Of a DNA stretch of 14,947 nt, positions 1-7,449 are shown piece by piece. Numbering within the stretch: position 1 is the first letter of the stretch; every line of letters starts with the position of its first letter. A program made the position numbers and the translations under genes. Under the pieces are notes generated by a model that saw only the letters and a list, made by a program, of their open reading frames with translations, was not told the origin of the DNA and made no database searches. This DNA is from an uncultured Actinomycetes bacterium (GTDB taxonomy: Bacteria > Actinomycetota > Aquicultoria > CAJVYJ01): the NCBI GenBank assembly GCA_913009475.1, contig CAJVYJ010000029.1, positions 1 to 14,947 on the forward strand, written 5' to 3'.

Positions 1-831
1 GATCTTTTACCAACCTTGATGGGCGGCATAGTTAAAGTCATGGAAGATCCCGCCTATTTGGAGGACTTTCAGCCCGGCGGCCATATTTATTTAGCATCTC
101 AAGAATTGGGGCGGAAACGCCAACAAAGTGGTTATCAAATCGAAAAAGTCTTTGCTGATTACTCCCTCCTGAGGCAAAAAATATGGAATTTAATCAGGTA
201 TAATCAAGCTTTATCTATTGAGCCTAAAAATATCTTTGAGTTGGAAAATCGCATTAATACGGCCATAGATAAAATAACGGAATCAACTATTCAAAGCTTC
301 TATCAAAAATCCAGCATAGAATTGATAGAAATTGCCTTTAAAGATAAGTTAACGGGATTTCCCCATTTAAAAGCGTTTTTAAACACGCTTGATTCTGAGA
401 TTAATCGAGCTCGTCGCTACCACCATCCAGTCAGCCTGGCTATAATTGATATTGATAATTTCACTAATTACAATTGCGAGCATGGCCGGTTCGCAGGCAA
501 TAACCTTTTAAGGGATATAGCTAAAGACATCTACAGGCTGGTTAGATCAACAGATGAAATCGCTCGACTGGGCAGTGATGAATTCGCTATTCTAACACCG
601 GAAACAGAACTGACCGATGCCGGAAAAGCCAGTGAACGCGTTCGCCAACAGGTAAAAAAAGAGACGCATCGTCAAAACGCTATGGCGACGCTTAGTATTG
701 GTATGGCCGCCTATCCGCTTAACGCCGACAACAAGGATGAGTTGATAACAGAATGCCAAAAATCACTGAGCGCGGCACAAAAAAACGGCGGCGACAACGT
801 ATATCTCTGCCCCAGTAATGCCTCATCTTAA
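1..831 (+). CDS. GGDEF-domain protein with RsbRD-like N-terminal region (5' end cut by window edge)
   Basis: Probable diguanylate cyclase-like signalling protein. The frame is open from base 1, so the gene probably begins upstream; TTG at 16 and ATG at 19 are only the first internal start codons. Numbering from TTG 16, residues 1-62 (ASQELGRKR...GYQIEKVFADYSLLR) resemble the helical sensor domain at the N-terminus of RsbRD and some histidine kinases. Residues about 109-265 are a GGDEF domain: DKLTG at 110-114, metal-binding DID at 145-147, GSDEF at 186-190, and an I-site RSTD (177-180) five residues before it. The signature is GSDEF instead of GGDEF, and the usual N-D substrate pair reads N153-C154. 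Cyclase activity is therefore uncertain; it may be weak or only bind c-di-GMP. No membrane segment is seen, so it is probably cytoplasmic. It is the only large plus-strand gene here and converges on cdd. Confidence 0.85.
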   Translation, partial: DLLPTLMGGIVKVMEDPAYLEDFQPGGHIYLASQELGRKRQQSGYQIEKVFADYSLLRQKIWNLIRYNQALSIEPKNIFELENRINTAIDKITESTIQSFYQKSSIELIEIAFKDKLTGFPHLKAFLNTLDSEINRARRYHHPVSLAIIDIDNFTNYNCEHGRFAGNNLLRDIAKDIYRLVRSTDEIARLGSDEFAILTPETELTDAGKASERVRQQVKKETHRQNAMATLSIGMAAYPLNADNKDELITECQKSLSAAQKNGGDNVYLCPSNASS

Positions 832-832
832 G

Positions 833-886
833 GCTGGAGAAAGTTCCTCGCGCCCTTATACTTTCAAACCAAAATCAGCTTTTTTT
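833..886 (+). terminator. Possible weak terminator between the convergent GGDEF and cdd genes
   Basis: Just after the GGDEF stop codon the plus strand can pair GCTG (833-836) with CAGC (876-879) and GAAAGT (839-844) with ACTTTC (860-865), followed directly by seven T (880-886). The stem is interrupted and the T run lies inside the last codons of cdd (AAA-AAA-AGC on the other strand), so this may be coincidence. Confidence 0.2.
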
Positions 887-1291
887 ATTTCTACGCATAA
901 AATAGTGCGGCAGTAACTCAGCAACTGTCATTATTCTGTGGTTACCGTTTTGCCCCACCATTACTACTTCCATCTCAGGGTCAAATTCCAACATAAATTG
1001 ACGGCAAGCGCCACAGGGTGAGATAGGGTTATCATGGTCGGAAACGACCGCTAATCTAACAAAATCTTTTTCTCCCTCGGAAACCGCCTTGGTAATAACC
1101 ACTCGCTCGGCGCAGATAGAGAGTCCGTAGGTAGTGTTTTCCACGTTGCAGCCACTAAAAATGCGTCCTTCCTTGGTCTGTAAGGCAGCGCCGACTTTAA
1201 AGCCTGAATATGGCGCGTAGGCCATCGACCGGGCTTGCCTGGCCGTGGCTACGAGCTCATCAATATCATTATTATGTTGCTTCTTCCTCAT
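875..1291 (-). CDS. cdd: Cytidine deaminase
   Basis: Converts cytidine and deoxycytidine to uridine and deoxyuridine in pyrimidine salvage, using a bound zinc ion; cytoplasmic. The 138-residue product has the short, tetrameric-class architecture. The zinc and catalytic motif is CAER (Cys60, catalytic Glu62) and the second zinc motif is PCGAC (Cys93, Cys96), so all three zinc cysteines are present. The N-terminal APYSGFKVGAAL and the substrate-binding NVEN are also typical. I chose ATG at 1291 because AGAGGAG lies a few bases upstream; the frame continues to a TTG at 1312 with no better ribosome site. The start overlaps the stop of the upstream CBS gene by 20 bases, so the two are probably translationally coupled. 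In Bacillota, cdd sits at this end of the phoH-ybeY-dgkA cluster, usually followed by era; here the next gene is the convergent GGDEF gene. Confidence 0.96.
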   Translation of the reverse strand: MRKKQHNNDIDELVATARQARSMAYAPYSGFKVGAALQTKEGRIFSGCNVENTTYGLSICAERVVITKAVSEGEKDFVRLAVVSDHDNPISPCGACRQFMLEFDPEMEVVMVGQNGNHRIMTVAELLPHYFMRRNKKS

Positions 1292-2558
1292 CCGGCTCCT
1301 CTTTTTTAGCAACGATTATCTTTAAAATGCGTCGTCCGACCACCTTTTCCACTTTAAAATCCAGATTTTGAAAATTTACCTCTTCGCCATTGGTAGGCGT
1401 ATGCCCGACCAGATTATAAACCAGGCCGCCGATAGTATCACCGACATCATCAGGAAATTTAGTACTAAGTAACTCGCCGACCTCATCCAAGTAAGCACGC
1501 GCGTCTAAACGATAGCGATTATCACCCAAGGGCTCTATCATAGCTTCTTCCAAGTCATATTCATCAAAAATCTCACCGACTATCTCTTCCAAAATATCTT
1601 CAATCGTTATCAATCCAGCCGTGCCGCCGTATTCATCCAGAACAATAGCCATATGGCTCTTCTTTTTTTGCATCTCCTTAAGCAATTCGCTGACATGCTT
1701 TGACTCTGGAACAAAATAGGCCTGGCGCATCAATTCCGTCACTTTAGCATCAGCGCTCTGATGTGAATCATGTGGTTTATTTAAATAGATCAACAGATCT
1801 TTGGCGTAAATTATACCAATAATATTATCAATGTTTTTCTGATAGACGGGGATGCGTGAATGACCGACTTTGATAATCAGATCCATCACTTCTTTAAGCG
1901 GCGTTAGAGCGGCTACGGCATGCATATCAACTCGCGGTATCATGACTTCGCGTACGACCGTATCGCTAAACTCAAAGATGGAGTATATCATCTCTTTTTC
2001 TTCTTCTTCAATCACTCCCTCTTCCTCACCCACTGTGACAATCGCCTTTATCTCCTCTTCACTTAAGAACGGCCCTTCCTTTTTAATGCGACCCCCCAAG
2101 GCCTTTGTCGTAATATTGGCGATTTTAATAAATATATAAGTCAGCGGATAAATGACTCTGGTCAGCCAGCTTACCGGTCTGACTACAAGATAAGCGACTT
2201 TTTCCGAATTATTTATAGCATAAGTTTTTGGTATCATTTCAGCGTAGATGAATAATATTAAGGTGACTCCGCCGGTAGCGATAGCAGCCCCATAAGGAAG
2301 ATAACGGCCGACCAAAACCGTGGCGATAGCGGCGGCAGCCGTATCGGATAGTAAAGCTAAAAATAAGAGAGCCGACAAAAACTTACTTGACTCACCAATC
2401 AACTTAAACACCATCTTGGCCCGCCCCATACCCTCATCAGCTTTTTGCATTACCCTAATGCGATTGACGGTTGTCAGCGAGAGCTCCGAGGCTGATAGAA
2501 AAGTTCTGAATATCAATAAAAATAAGAGAGCAAATATCTCAAACCAAAATGAAGCCAT
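1272..2558 (-). CDS. CNNM/CBS-pair membrane protein of the CorC/HlyC (TlyC) family
   Basis: Membrane protein of the DUF21/CNNM-CBS family, members of which are linked to Mg2+/Co2+ efflux or resistance; transport here is inferred from the family. The 428-residue product has three parts. Residues 1-155 hold hydrophobic segments (about 5-25, 58-80, 90-110, 120-148) with the conserved AEMIPK at 106-111. Residues about 205-330 form two CBS repeats, with MIPRVDM at 206-212 and DEYGGTAGLITIEDILEEIVGEI at 308-330. Residues about 340-416 are the C-terminal CorC/HlyC transporter-associated domain, ending in an acidic tail. ATG at 2558 has AAGGA five bases upstream. The gene follows dgkA-PAP2 after 83 bases and overlaps cdd. 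In Escherichia coli a relative (ybeX/corC) follows ybeZ-ybeY, so linkage to phoH and ybeY recurs in distant groups. 'Hemolysin' labels for such proteins are historical; nothing here suggests a toxin. Confidence 0.94.
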   Translation of the reverse strand: MASFWFEIFALLFLLIFRTFLSASELSLTTVNRIRVMQKADEGMGRAKMVFKLIGESSKFLSALLFLALLSDTAAAAIATVLVGRYLPYGAAIATGGVTLILFIYAEMIPKTYAINNSEKVAYLVVRPVSWLTRVIYPLTYIFIKIANITTKALGGRIKKEGPFLSEEEIKAIVTVGEEEGVIEEEEKEMIYSIFEFSDTVVREVMIPRVDMHAVAALTPLKEVMDLIIKVGHSRIPVYQKNIDNIIGIIYAKDLLIYLNKPHDSHQSADAKVTELMRQAYFVPESKHVSELLKEMQKKKSHMAIVLDEYGGTAGLITIEDILEEIVGEIFDEYDLEEAMIEPLGDNRYRLDARAYLDEVGELLSTKFPDDVGDTIGGLVYNLVGHTPTNGEEVNFQNLDFKVEKVVGRRILKIIVAKKEEPDEEEAT

Positions 2559-2560
2559 TA

Positions 2561-2638
2561 TTATCCTTTTTCTTCTTTAACATATAATCGTTTAATAGTA
2601 TGACATTTATTAGATTTTAACTCATCCATCTTAACCAT
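2561..2638 (-). CDS. Possible 25-codon small ORF between dgkA-PAP2 and the CBS gene
   Basis: An open frame starts at ATG 2638, three bases after the dgkA-PAP2 stop, and ends at TAA two bases before the ATG of the CBS gene, so it fills the gap almost exactly. The product would be basic and hydrophilic (starts MVKMDELKSNK, ends KRLYVKEEKG), with no membrane segment or known domain. The ribosome site is weak (GGTGAT directly before ATG), although coupling to the preceding stop is possible. Its last codons double as the ribosome site (AAGGA) of the next gene. I do not recognise it. It could be a coupling peptide, the remnant of a lost gene, or chance. Confidence 0.22.
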   Translation of the reverse strand: MVKMDELKSNKCHTIKRLYVKEEKG

Positions 2639-2641
2639 CTA

Positions 2642-3343
2642 TCACCATAGAAATAGTTGGAAGATCAATAATGTTATTAAAATACCGATAGCCGCGCCTG
2701 ATAATATCTCCAAATATGAATGAAAACGCGCTTCTTTGCGGCTCTGAAATACCAGCAACGCCATGATAAAAGCCAGTGTAGCCAAGAGTGCCTGCCGGCT
2801 GATGAGCGCGATTGCGGTAAATAAAGCGCCCGCCAGCGCGCTATGACCGCTAGGCCAACCTCCACGCAGCCAAGTGCCGCTCCGCGTCCAAGCCTTAGCG
2901 GCAAATACAGCTATTAGAACTATAAACAGGGAGATGGCGGTAACGTTAAGTGGTGATTGCCTAACCCGATGTAAAGTCCTAAAGGTCAATGAATTTAATC
3001 TAGGGTAAAATATTAGATACCCTACCACTACGGCGGCAAAAACCGACACCATTACCGAGGCGGCCGCAACATCTTTAGCTACTTTAGCCAGTGGATCATA
3101 GGCGCTGGTAGTAATATCTACCGCCGATTCAATAGCGGTATTAATAAGCTCAGAAACGAGAACCATCGCAATAACTATTAGCAGTAGCATAAACTGAGTG
3201 CCGGAAACATTAAGTATTAAGCTTATGCCTAAAACAGCTGCCGCGACTATAAAATGGACCTTCATATTGCGCTGTGTACGTAATACATAAATTAGGCCGT
3301 CTATCGCATAATTAAAGCTTTCAAGAAGTGGTCTAGACTTCAT
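2642..3343 (-). CDS. Fusion of a DgkA-type undecaprenol/diacylglycerol kinase with a PAP2 lipid phosphatase
   Basis: Integral membrane protein of 233 residues with two domains. Residues 1-115 are a DgkA-family kinase: ELINTAIESAVD (65-76) and DPLAKVAKDVAAASV (83-97) carry the metal and active-site residues, with three membrane helices around 28-45, 50-68 and 97-113. In Gram-positive bacteria this family phosphorylates undecaprenol. Residues 135-233 are a PAP2 phosphatase: PSGH at 164-167 and SR-x5-H-x3-E at 201-212, where Glu212 stands in place of the usual Asp. The first PAP2 motif is reduced to a short lysine/arginine segment (150-160), as I recall for other DgkA-PAP2 fusions. The likely role is recycling of undecaprenyl carriers or turnover of phosphatidate at the inner membrane. 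ATG at 3343 overlaps the ybeY stop by 11 bases, implying coupling; the ribosome site (AGGCGG) is weak. Confidence 0.92.
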   Translation of the reverse strand: MKSRPLLESFNYAIDGLIYVLRTQRNMKVHFIVAAAVLGISLILNVSGTQFMLLLIVIAMVLVSELINTAIESAVDITTSAYDPLAKVAKDVAAASVMVSVFAAVVVGYLIFYPRLNSLTFRTLHRVRQSPLNVTAISLFIVLIAVFAAKAWTRSGTWLRGGWPSGHSALAGALFTAIALISRQALLATLAFIMALLVFQSRKEARFHSYLEILSGAAIGILITLLIFQLFLW

Positions 3344-3773
3344 GCGGCCGCCTATGATTGGAAAAATAAGTCAACAGCTCCTCTTGGCGCCGCTCCATTA
3401 TTAGAGCCTCCGAGTTCGTATCATGCAAGAATCCCAACAAATGCAAGATGCCATGGACCAAGAGTAATTTAATCTCATCGGCTAAACTTACACCTTGCTC
3501 ATCAGCTTGGCTAAGAGCAACCGCGGGCGCGATTATTACCTCGCCCAACAACTGGTCGTCAAGGTCATCTTCCAAGTTAAATGAGAGTACGTCGGTAGGC
3601 GCGTTTACCCCCCGATATTGGCGGTTCAACTCATTCATTACTCCATTATCGACAAAAGTAACGCTAAGTTCCACACCGGCCCTGTCTTCCCGCGCCAATA
3701 CAAGCTCAGCCAATTCCTTAAGAGCCGGTAATTCTACGTGAACCCTTGACTGGTTGTTTAATAAAACCTCCAG
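3333..3773 (-). CDS. ybeY: Endoribonuclease YbeY (rRNA maturation factor)
   Basis: Zinc metalloprotein needed for 16S rRNA 3'-end maturation and 70S quality control; cytoplasmic. The zinc motif H-x3-H-x5-H is intact in HGILHLLGFLHD, and the core LNRQYRGVNAPTDVLSFNL is typical. A start at TTG 3713 gives 126 residues, lacking the first strand of the family, and its purine-rich AAGGA lies only one base away. Upstream the same frame stays open back to a TAA at 3776-3774, and the 20 extra residues (LEVLLNNQ...LPALKE) read like a normal YbeY N-terminus. The first codon after that TAA is CTG (3773), with AAGGG seven bases upstream. I therefore give CTG 3773 as the likely start (146 residues, close to the usual 150), overlapping pgpH by 56 bases. 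TTG 3713 remains the conservative alternative. The overlap with dgkA-PAP2 continues the packed operon. Confidence 0.9.
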   Translation of the reverse strand: MEVLLNNQSRVHVELPALKELAELVLAREDRAGVELSVTFVDNGVMNELNRQYRGVNAPTDVLSFNLEDDLDDQLLGEVIIAPAVALSQADEQGVSLADEIKLLLVHGILHLLGFLHDTNSEALIMERRQEELLTYFSNHRRPHEV

Positions 3774-5883
3774 TTAGCGATCCCTTCTTTCTTCGCGGCA
3801 ATTCGCATGTCGGATATTTAATTCTCGAGTGATACATATTGACCAATGTTTTCGTGTAGATTTTAGTTATTATTTCCAGGTCACCAAGAGTTAAATCACA
3901 CTCTTCCAATTGTCCGTCCTCAAGTTTGGCTTGAAAAATTTTTCTAATCATCTGTTCGATCTTGCTCGGGGTCGGTTTGGTTATTGTCCTTACAGCCGCC
4001 TCGGATGAATCAGCCAGCATTACCAGGGCCGCCTCCCTTGAGCGCGGCTTTTCGCCCGGATAACGATAATCGGACTCTGATACTTCTTCTTTTCCCACTG
4101 TCTTCTTGGCCCGATTATAGAAATATGTGACCAAACCGGTGCCGTGATGTTGATTGATTATATCGACAATTTCTCTGGGCAGATGATGTTTTTTCGCCAT
4201 CTCCACCCCTTCCTTGACATGCGCCGTAATTATCAGACAACTCAAATTAGGCTTAGTTTTATCATGAGGGTTATCCCCAGATTGGTTTTCGATAAAGAAA
4301 AAGGGGCGTTTAATTTTACCGATATCATGATAATAAGCTCCCACCCTGGTCAATAAGGGATTGGCTCCAACTTTTTCCGCCGCGCTTTCCGCTAAATTAC
4401 CGGTAATTATGCTGTGATTGTAAGTACCGGGCGCGGTCATCATTAAATCCTTCAGTAATGTTTGTGATGGGTTAGCCAACTCCAGGAGTTTCATATCCGT
4501 CGTAATATTAAATGAATATTCTAAGAATTGAGTGCCGGCAATAGTAAGCATAGTGGCAAAAAAACCGCCGATAACACCCCAGCCAATATTTACCGCCAGC
4601 GATAAGAGCGCCATGCCGGATAATAAGCCGGTAATCAGCGCCAAAACACCAGAGACCAACATCATCCAAAAACCGGCTCGAGTCAGGTCTGAGCGATAAC
4701 TGATGTGAGCCGTTAAATAGACGCCGGCTAAACCGGTAACCAGAGCGTATAAAAAATAATAATTGCTTTTACCGACTATTAGAGCCAAAATCATGCTGAT
4801 TACAGCGGCCATCATCATCCCGGTCTCAGCGTTTATCAGAATTGTAGCCAACATAGAGGCGGCGGCAATCGGAATCAATATCGAGGGAGCAAATGGAAAT
4901 ATGCCCTTGCCGACAGCAACCGTACCCAGGAGAATAATAGCCAACAACAAAAGTAGTCTATTGCTGCTATAAATCTCCGGCTGAAACTCAAAAAGGTAGA
5001 GACCGCTCAAACCGACAAGAGCCAGTGCCGCCAAAGCCAGTCCCAGAAATGTGGCCCAGTTTTTTGTAATATATCGTTCTATCAGCCCCATATCCTTTAA
5101 GGTGCGATACTGATTTTCGGAGACTATCTTACCTTCTTGAATGATAATCTCACCCTTTTGCTTAACCGTTATGACCGGCCTAACACGATTTTCCGCTCGT
5201 TTAATTAATCTGTGGGTAGCCGCGCTGTCAACTAGGTAATTTGCTTCCAACCCCGCCGCGGCCGAGGCGCCGACCAATTTCGCCACCGCCGGTTCCAGGC
5301 CTAAGTCCGCGGCGCCATTTTTAATATTTCGCTCTTCTTCTTTAATGTCACTTTGTTTAATCCTTTTTTTCATCGCCGCGGTGAGTAAAGTATGGACCTT
5401 GTTCTGAGATGATAAGATATCGCCGTTGGGAAGAGCTGCCATCGACTTGATTTCTCCAACACTAAAGCGAACACCGATTAATGAATCTATTTTTCTCACT
5501 TTTTCTTGAGATGAAAGTTTTTGATTATATAGAGTATCAAGAGTTTTTTTGAAAATGATGTCACTTTTTGTTATGGCTTTTCCGGCCGCCTTTTTATCAA
5601 CGTTATAAACCGTCTTTACCGAAGCGGCGGCGTTGCGGCGGCGTACATCCGTCGCGTCATAATCAATGACTTTTACTGTTTGTTTGGCTTTTATCGTTCT
5701 CGGGCTGGGTTTACCGACTTTAAGAGCCGAGTTGAGGGTCGGGATAAAATTCAACTCCACCAAAGCTAAAAGAACGATAATTACGCCGGCCAGTAGAAAT
5801 CCCCGAAAAAAAGAGCTGTAATAAACCTCTTTTAACGGATAGATAATAAATTTTTTTGAGAAGCTCCTGATAGTTGGCTGCAT
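3718..5883 (-). CDS. pgpH: PgpH-family 7TM-HD cyclic-di-AMP phosphodiesterase (YqfF-like)
   Basis: Membrane phosphodiesterase that in Listeria hydrolyses c-di-AMP to pApA; that activity is inferred here from family membership. The 721-residue product matches the family layout. An N-terminal membrane helix (about 28-46) is followed by an extracytoplasmic 7TMR-HDED domain (about 60-272), seven membrane segments (about 277-455) and a cytoplasmic HD domain (about 465-690). HD metal ligands are visible: TYNHS (His490), YYHDIGK (His519-Asp520), TAHVKEG (His555), NQHHGTG (His579/580) and MLADSSEA (Asp624). The C-terminal 25 residues are basic. ATG at 5883 has AAGGG eleven bases upstream and begins seven bases after the phoH stop. 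This position between phoH and ybeY is standard in Bacillota (yqfF). No diadenylate cyclase is in the window. Confidence 0.95.
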   Translation of the reverse strand: MQPTIRSFSKKFIIYPLKEVYYSSFFRGFLLAGVIIVLLALVELNFIPTLNSALKVGKPSPRTIKAKQTVKVIDYDATDVRRRNAAASVKTVYNVDKKAAGKAITKSDIIFKKTLDTLYNQKLSSQEKVRKIDSLIGVRFSVGEIKSMAALPNGDILSSQNKVHTLLTAAMKKRIKQSDIKEEERNIKNGAADLGLEPAVAKLVGASAAAGLEANYLVDSAATHRLIKRAENRVRPVITVKQKGEIIIQEGKIVSENQYRTLKDMGLIERYITKNWATFLGLALAALALVGLSGLYLFEFQPEIYSSNRLLLLLAIILLGTVAVGKGIFPFAPSILIPIAAASMLATILINAETGMMMAAVISMILALIVGKSNYYFLYALVTGLAGVYLTAHISYRSDLTRAGFWMMLVSGVLALITGLLSGMALLSLAVNIGWGVIGGFFATMLTIAGTQFLEYSFNITTDMKLLELANPSQTLLKDLMMTAPGTYNHSIITGNLAESAAEKVGANPLLTRVGAYYHDIGKIKRPFFFIENQSGDNPHDKTKPNLSCLIITAHVKEGVEMAKKHHLPREIVDIINQHHGTGLVTYFYNRAKKTVGKEEVSESDYRYPGEKPRSREAALVMLADSSEAAVRTITKPTPSKIEQMIRKIFQAKLEDGQLEECDLTLGDLEIITKIYTKTLVNMYHSRIKYPTCELPRRKKGSLTGGFIKQPVKGSRRITGS

Positions 5884-5890
5884 CTCTGAT

Positions 5891-6868
5891 TTAGCCCTTC
5901 TTTTGCTCCTCGTAGCGGTGATAAGCCTCTACTATGTGTCGTACGAGTTTGTGGCGGACAACGTCTTTGGCGCTTAGGTGAATGAAGTTGAGGTCGTCGA
6001 TTCCCTTAAGTATTTTTTCCAACGTCAATAAGCCTGAACCATAGCCCTTTGGTAAATCTATCTGAGTTACGTCGCCAGTGACTACGACTTTCGACCCAAA
6101 GCCCAATCGCGTTAAAAACATCTTCATCTGCTTAGGTGAGGTGTTTTGCGCTTCATCCAATATAATAAAAGCGTCATTCAACGTCCTACCCCTCATGTAT
6201 GCCAATGGCGCGACTTCGATTGTCCCCCGGTCCATTAAATCGCGAAATTTTTCCGGCTCCATCATATCGAACAAAGCATCATATAACGGCCGCAAGAAAG
6301 GATCGACTTTTTCAAAAAATGTTCCCGGCAGAAACCCCAGTTTTTCACCGGCCTCTACCGCCGGCCTAGTCAATATCAGCCGGGACATCTGTTTTTTCTT
6401 CAAGGCCTGAACCGCCATGGCTATGGCTAAATAAGTTTTCCCGGTTCCCGCCGGGCCGATAGCGAAAGTCGCGGTATGTGAGCGGATGGCGTCAACATAT
6501 TTTTTTTGGCCGGGTGTATTAGGCCCGATGGCTTTACCTCTGTAAATTAAAATATTATCGGAAAATATCTCTTTAGGACTGAGAGTCTCATCTTGCGATT
6601 TTACTAAACTGATGGTTTGATTCACACTTTGAGGCGTCAACCTTTCCCCGGCCGCCAATATTTCCAATAATTCCTTAAATATCATCTTAACCAACCGAGC
6701 TTCATTAGATTGTCCGGAGATGGTAATCTCATTGCCCCTGGCTAAAATTCGGCTTTTAAATGAAGATTCAATTATTTTTAATAACTCATCCCGGTAACCA
6801 AGAAGGTCATACATACCGATTTTGTCCGGTACAATAACCTTGATATCTTTGGTTTTTGTATTAACCAA
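5891..6868 (-). CDS. phoH: PhoH family ATPase
   Basis: P-loop ATPase of the PhoH/YbeZ family, probably an RNA-associated ATPase or helicase working with YbeY in rRNA processing; cytoplasmic. The 325-residue product has an N-terminal KH-like region (about 10-75) and a helicase superfamily 1-type ATPase domain (about 110-320). Visible motifs are Walker A GPAGTGKT (138-145), Walker B IILDEAQ (235-241) and VTGD (263-266). Conserved LTRPAVEAGEKLGFLPG lies at 166-182. The start read here is TTG at 6868, with AGGAG twelve bases upstream; an ATT codon directly before it would give nine-base spacing, and a stop codon precedes that. It ends seven bases before pgpH. An extended -10 element in the 86-base gap upstream suggests its own promoter besides read-through from yqeY. 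Confidence 0.95.
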   Translation of the reverse strand: MVNTKTKDIKVIVPDKIGMYDLLGYRDELLKIIESSFKSRILARGNEITISGQSNEARLVKMIFKELLEILAAGERLTPQSVNQTISLVKSQDETLSPKEIFSDNILIYRGKAIGPNTPGQKKYVDAIRSHTATFAIGPAGTGKTYLAIAMAVQALKKKQMSRLILTRPAVEAGEKLGFLPGTFFEKVDPFLRPLYDALFDMMEPEKFRDLMDRGTIEVAPLAYMRGRTLNDAFIILDEAQNTSPKQMKMFLTRLGFGSKVVVTGDVTQIDLPKGYGSGLLTLEKILKGIDDLNFIHLSAKDVVRHKLVRHIVEAYHRYEEQKKG

Positions 6869-6933
6869 AATTTATTAAAACTCCTAATCTAGGTTACAAT
6901 TTTACTAGCTGTCATCGACGTTAATGTCACTGG

Positions 6934-6942
6934 ATTATATCA
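6934..6942 (-). promoter_or_regulatory. Extended -10 promoter element upstream of phoH
   Basis: On the minus strand the sequence TGATATAAT (6942-6934) is a perfect TGn-TATAAT extended -10. No good -35 is seen at 17 bases, which fits an extended -10 promoter. It lies about 65 bases before the phoH start, in the only sizeable gap between yqeY and phoH. Confidence 0.5.
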
Positions 6943-6954
6943 TAATTCTATTAT

Positions 6955-7407
6955 TCAATAATTTTCCATTTTATTTCTTACCATATTATTTACTCTTTTA
7001 CCGTCGGCACGACCGGCGATTTGCGGCATAACAACCGACATGATCTTACCGATATCCTTAGGCCCGATATCACCTAGAGCACTTAGCGACGTCTCAATAA
7101 TATTATCTATCTCACCATCAGACAACTCCGCCGGTAGATACCCTTTTAAAATTACTGCTTCCTTGGCCTCCTTGACAGCCAAGTCATCGCGACCGCCTTT
7201 TTTGAACTGGTCTTCAGCATCAAGGCGCTGCTTAAGTTGATGCTTTATAACTTTTATAACTTTAGTATCATCAAGCTCTTCGCCCATCTTGATCTCTTCA
7301 TTCTTTATCTCAGACAAGAGTAATCTCATGGTGGACAGCTTAAGCTTATCACCGCTCTTCATCGCAGCCGTCATTTCATCTTTTATCCGTATCCTTAGTT
7401 TGCCCAT
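6955..7407 (-). CDS. yqeY: GatB/YqeY domain protein
   Basis: Small cytoplasmic protein of the YqeY family, related to the tail domain of the GatB subunit of the amidotransferase that corrects mischarged tRNA; its own function is not firmly known. The 150-residue product starts KLRIRIKDEMTAAMKSGDKLKLSTMRLLLSEIKN, with the KGYLPAELSDGEI segment near the middle and a C-terminal GRADGKRVNNMVR, all typical. I chose ATG at 7407, which has GAAAGGA nine bases upstream, over a TTG at 7416 that directly abuts the same ribosome site. In Bacillota the gene follows rpsU. Here rpsU is missing and a 425-base noncoding stretch lies upstream, so this is probably the first gene of its transcript. Confidence 0.93.
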   Translation of the reverse strand: MGKLRIRIKDEMTAAMKSGDKLKLSTMRLLLSEIKNEEIKMGEELDDTKVIKVIKHQLKQRLDAEDQFKKGGRDDLAVKEAKEAVILKGYLPAELSDGEIDNIIETSLSALGDIGPKDIGKIMSVVMPQIAGRADGKRVNNMVRNKMENY

Positions 7408-7449
7408 TAAATACAATCCTTTCTAAAAGCACGGCCACTACAACTTTTT

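Noticed and set aside
1291..1312. cdd start at TTG 1312
   Set aside because: ATG 1291 has an AGAGGAG ribosome site at normal spacing; the seven extra residues do not resemble cytidine deaminase.
2677..2904. Minus-strand open frame of 75 codons in another frame of the PAP2 domain
   Set aside because: The DgkA-PAP2 frame carries the conserved PSGH and SR-x5-H motifs through this interval, so the alternative is a shadow.
6078..6410. Plus-strand open frame of 110 codons
   Set aside because: Antisense to the phoH ATPase domain with no independent support.
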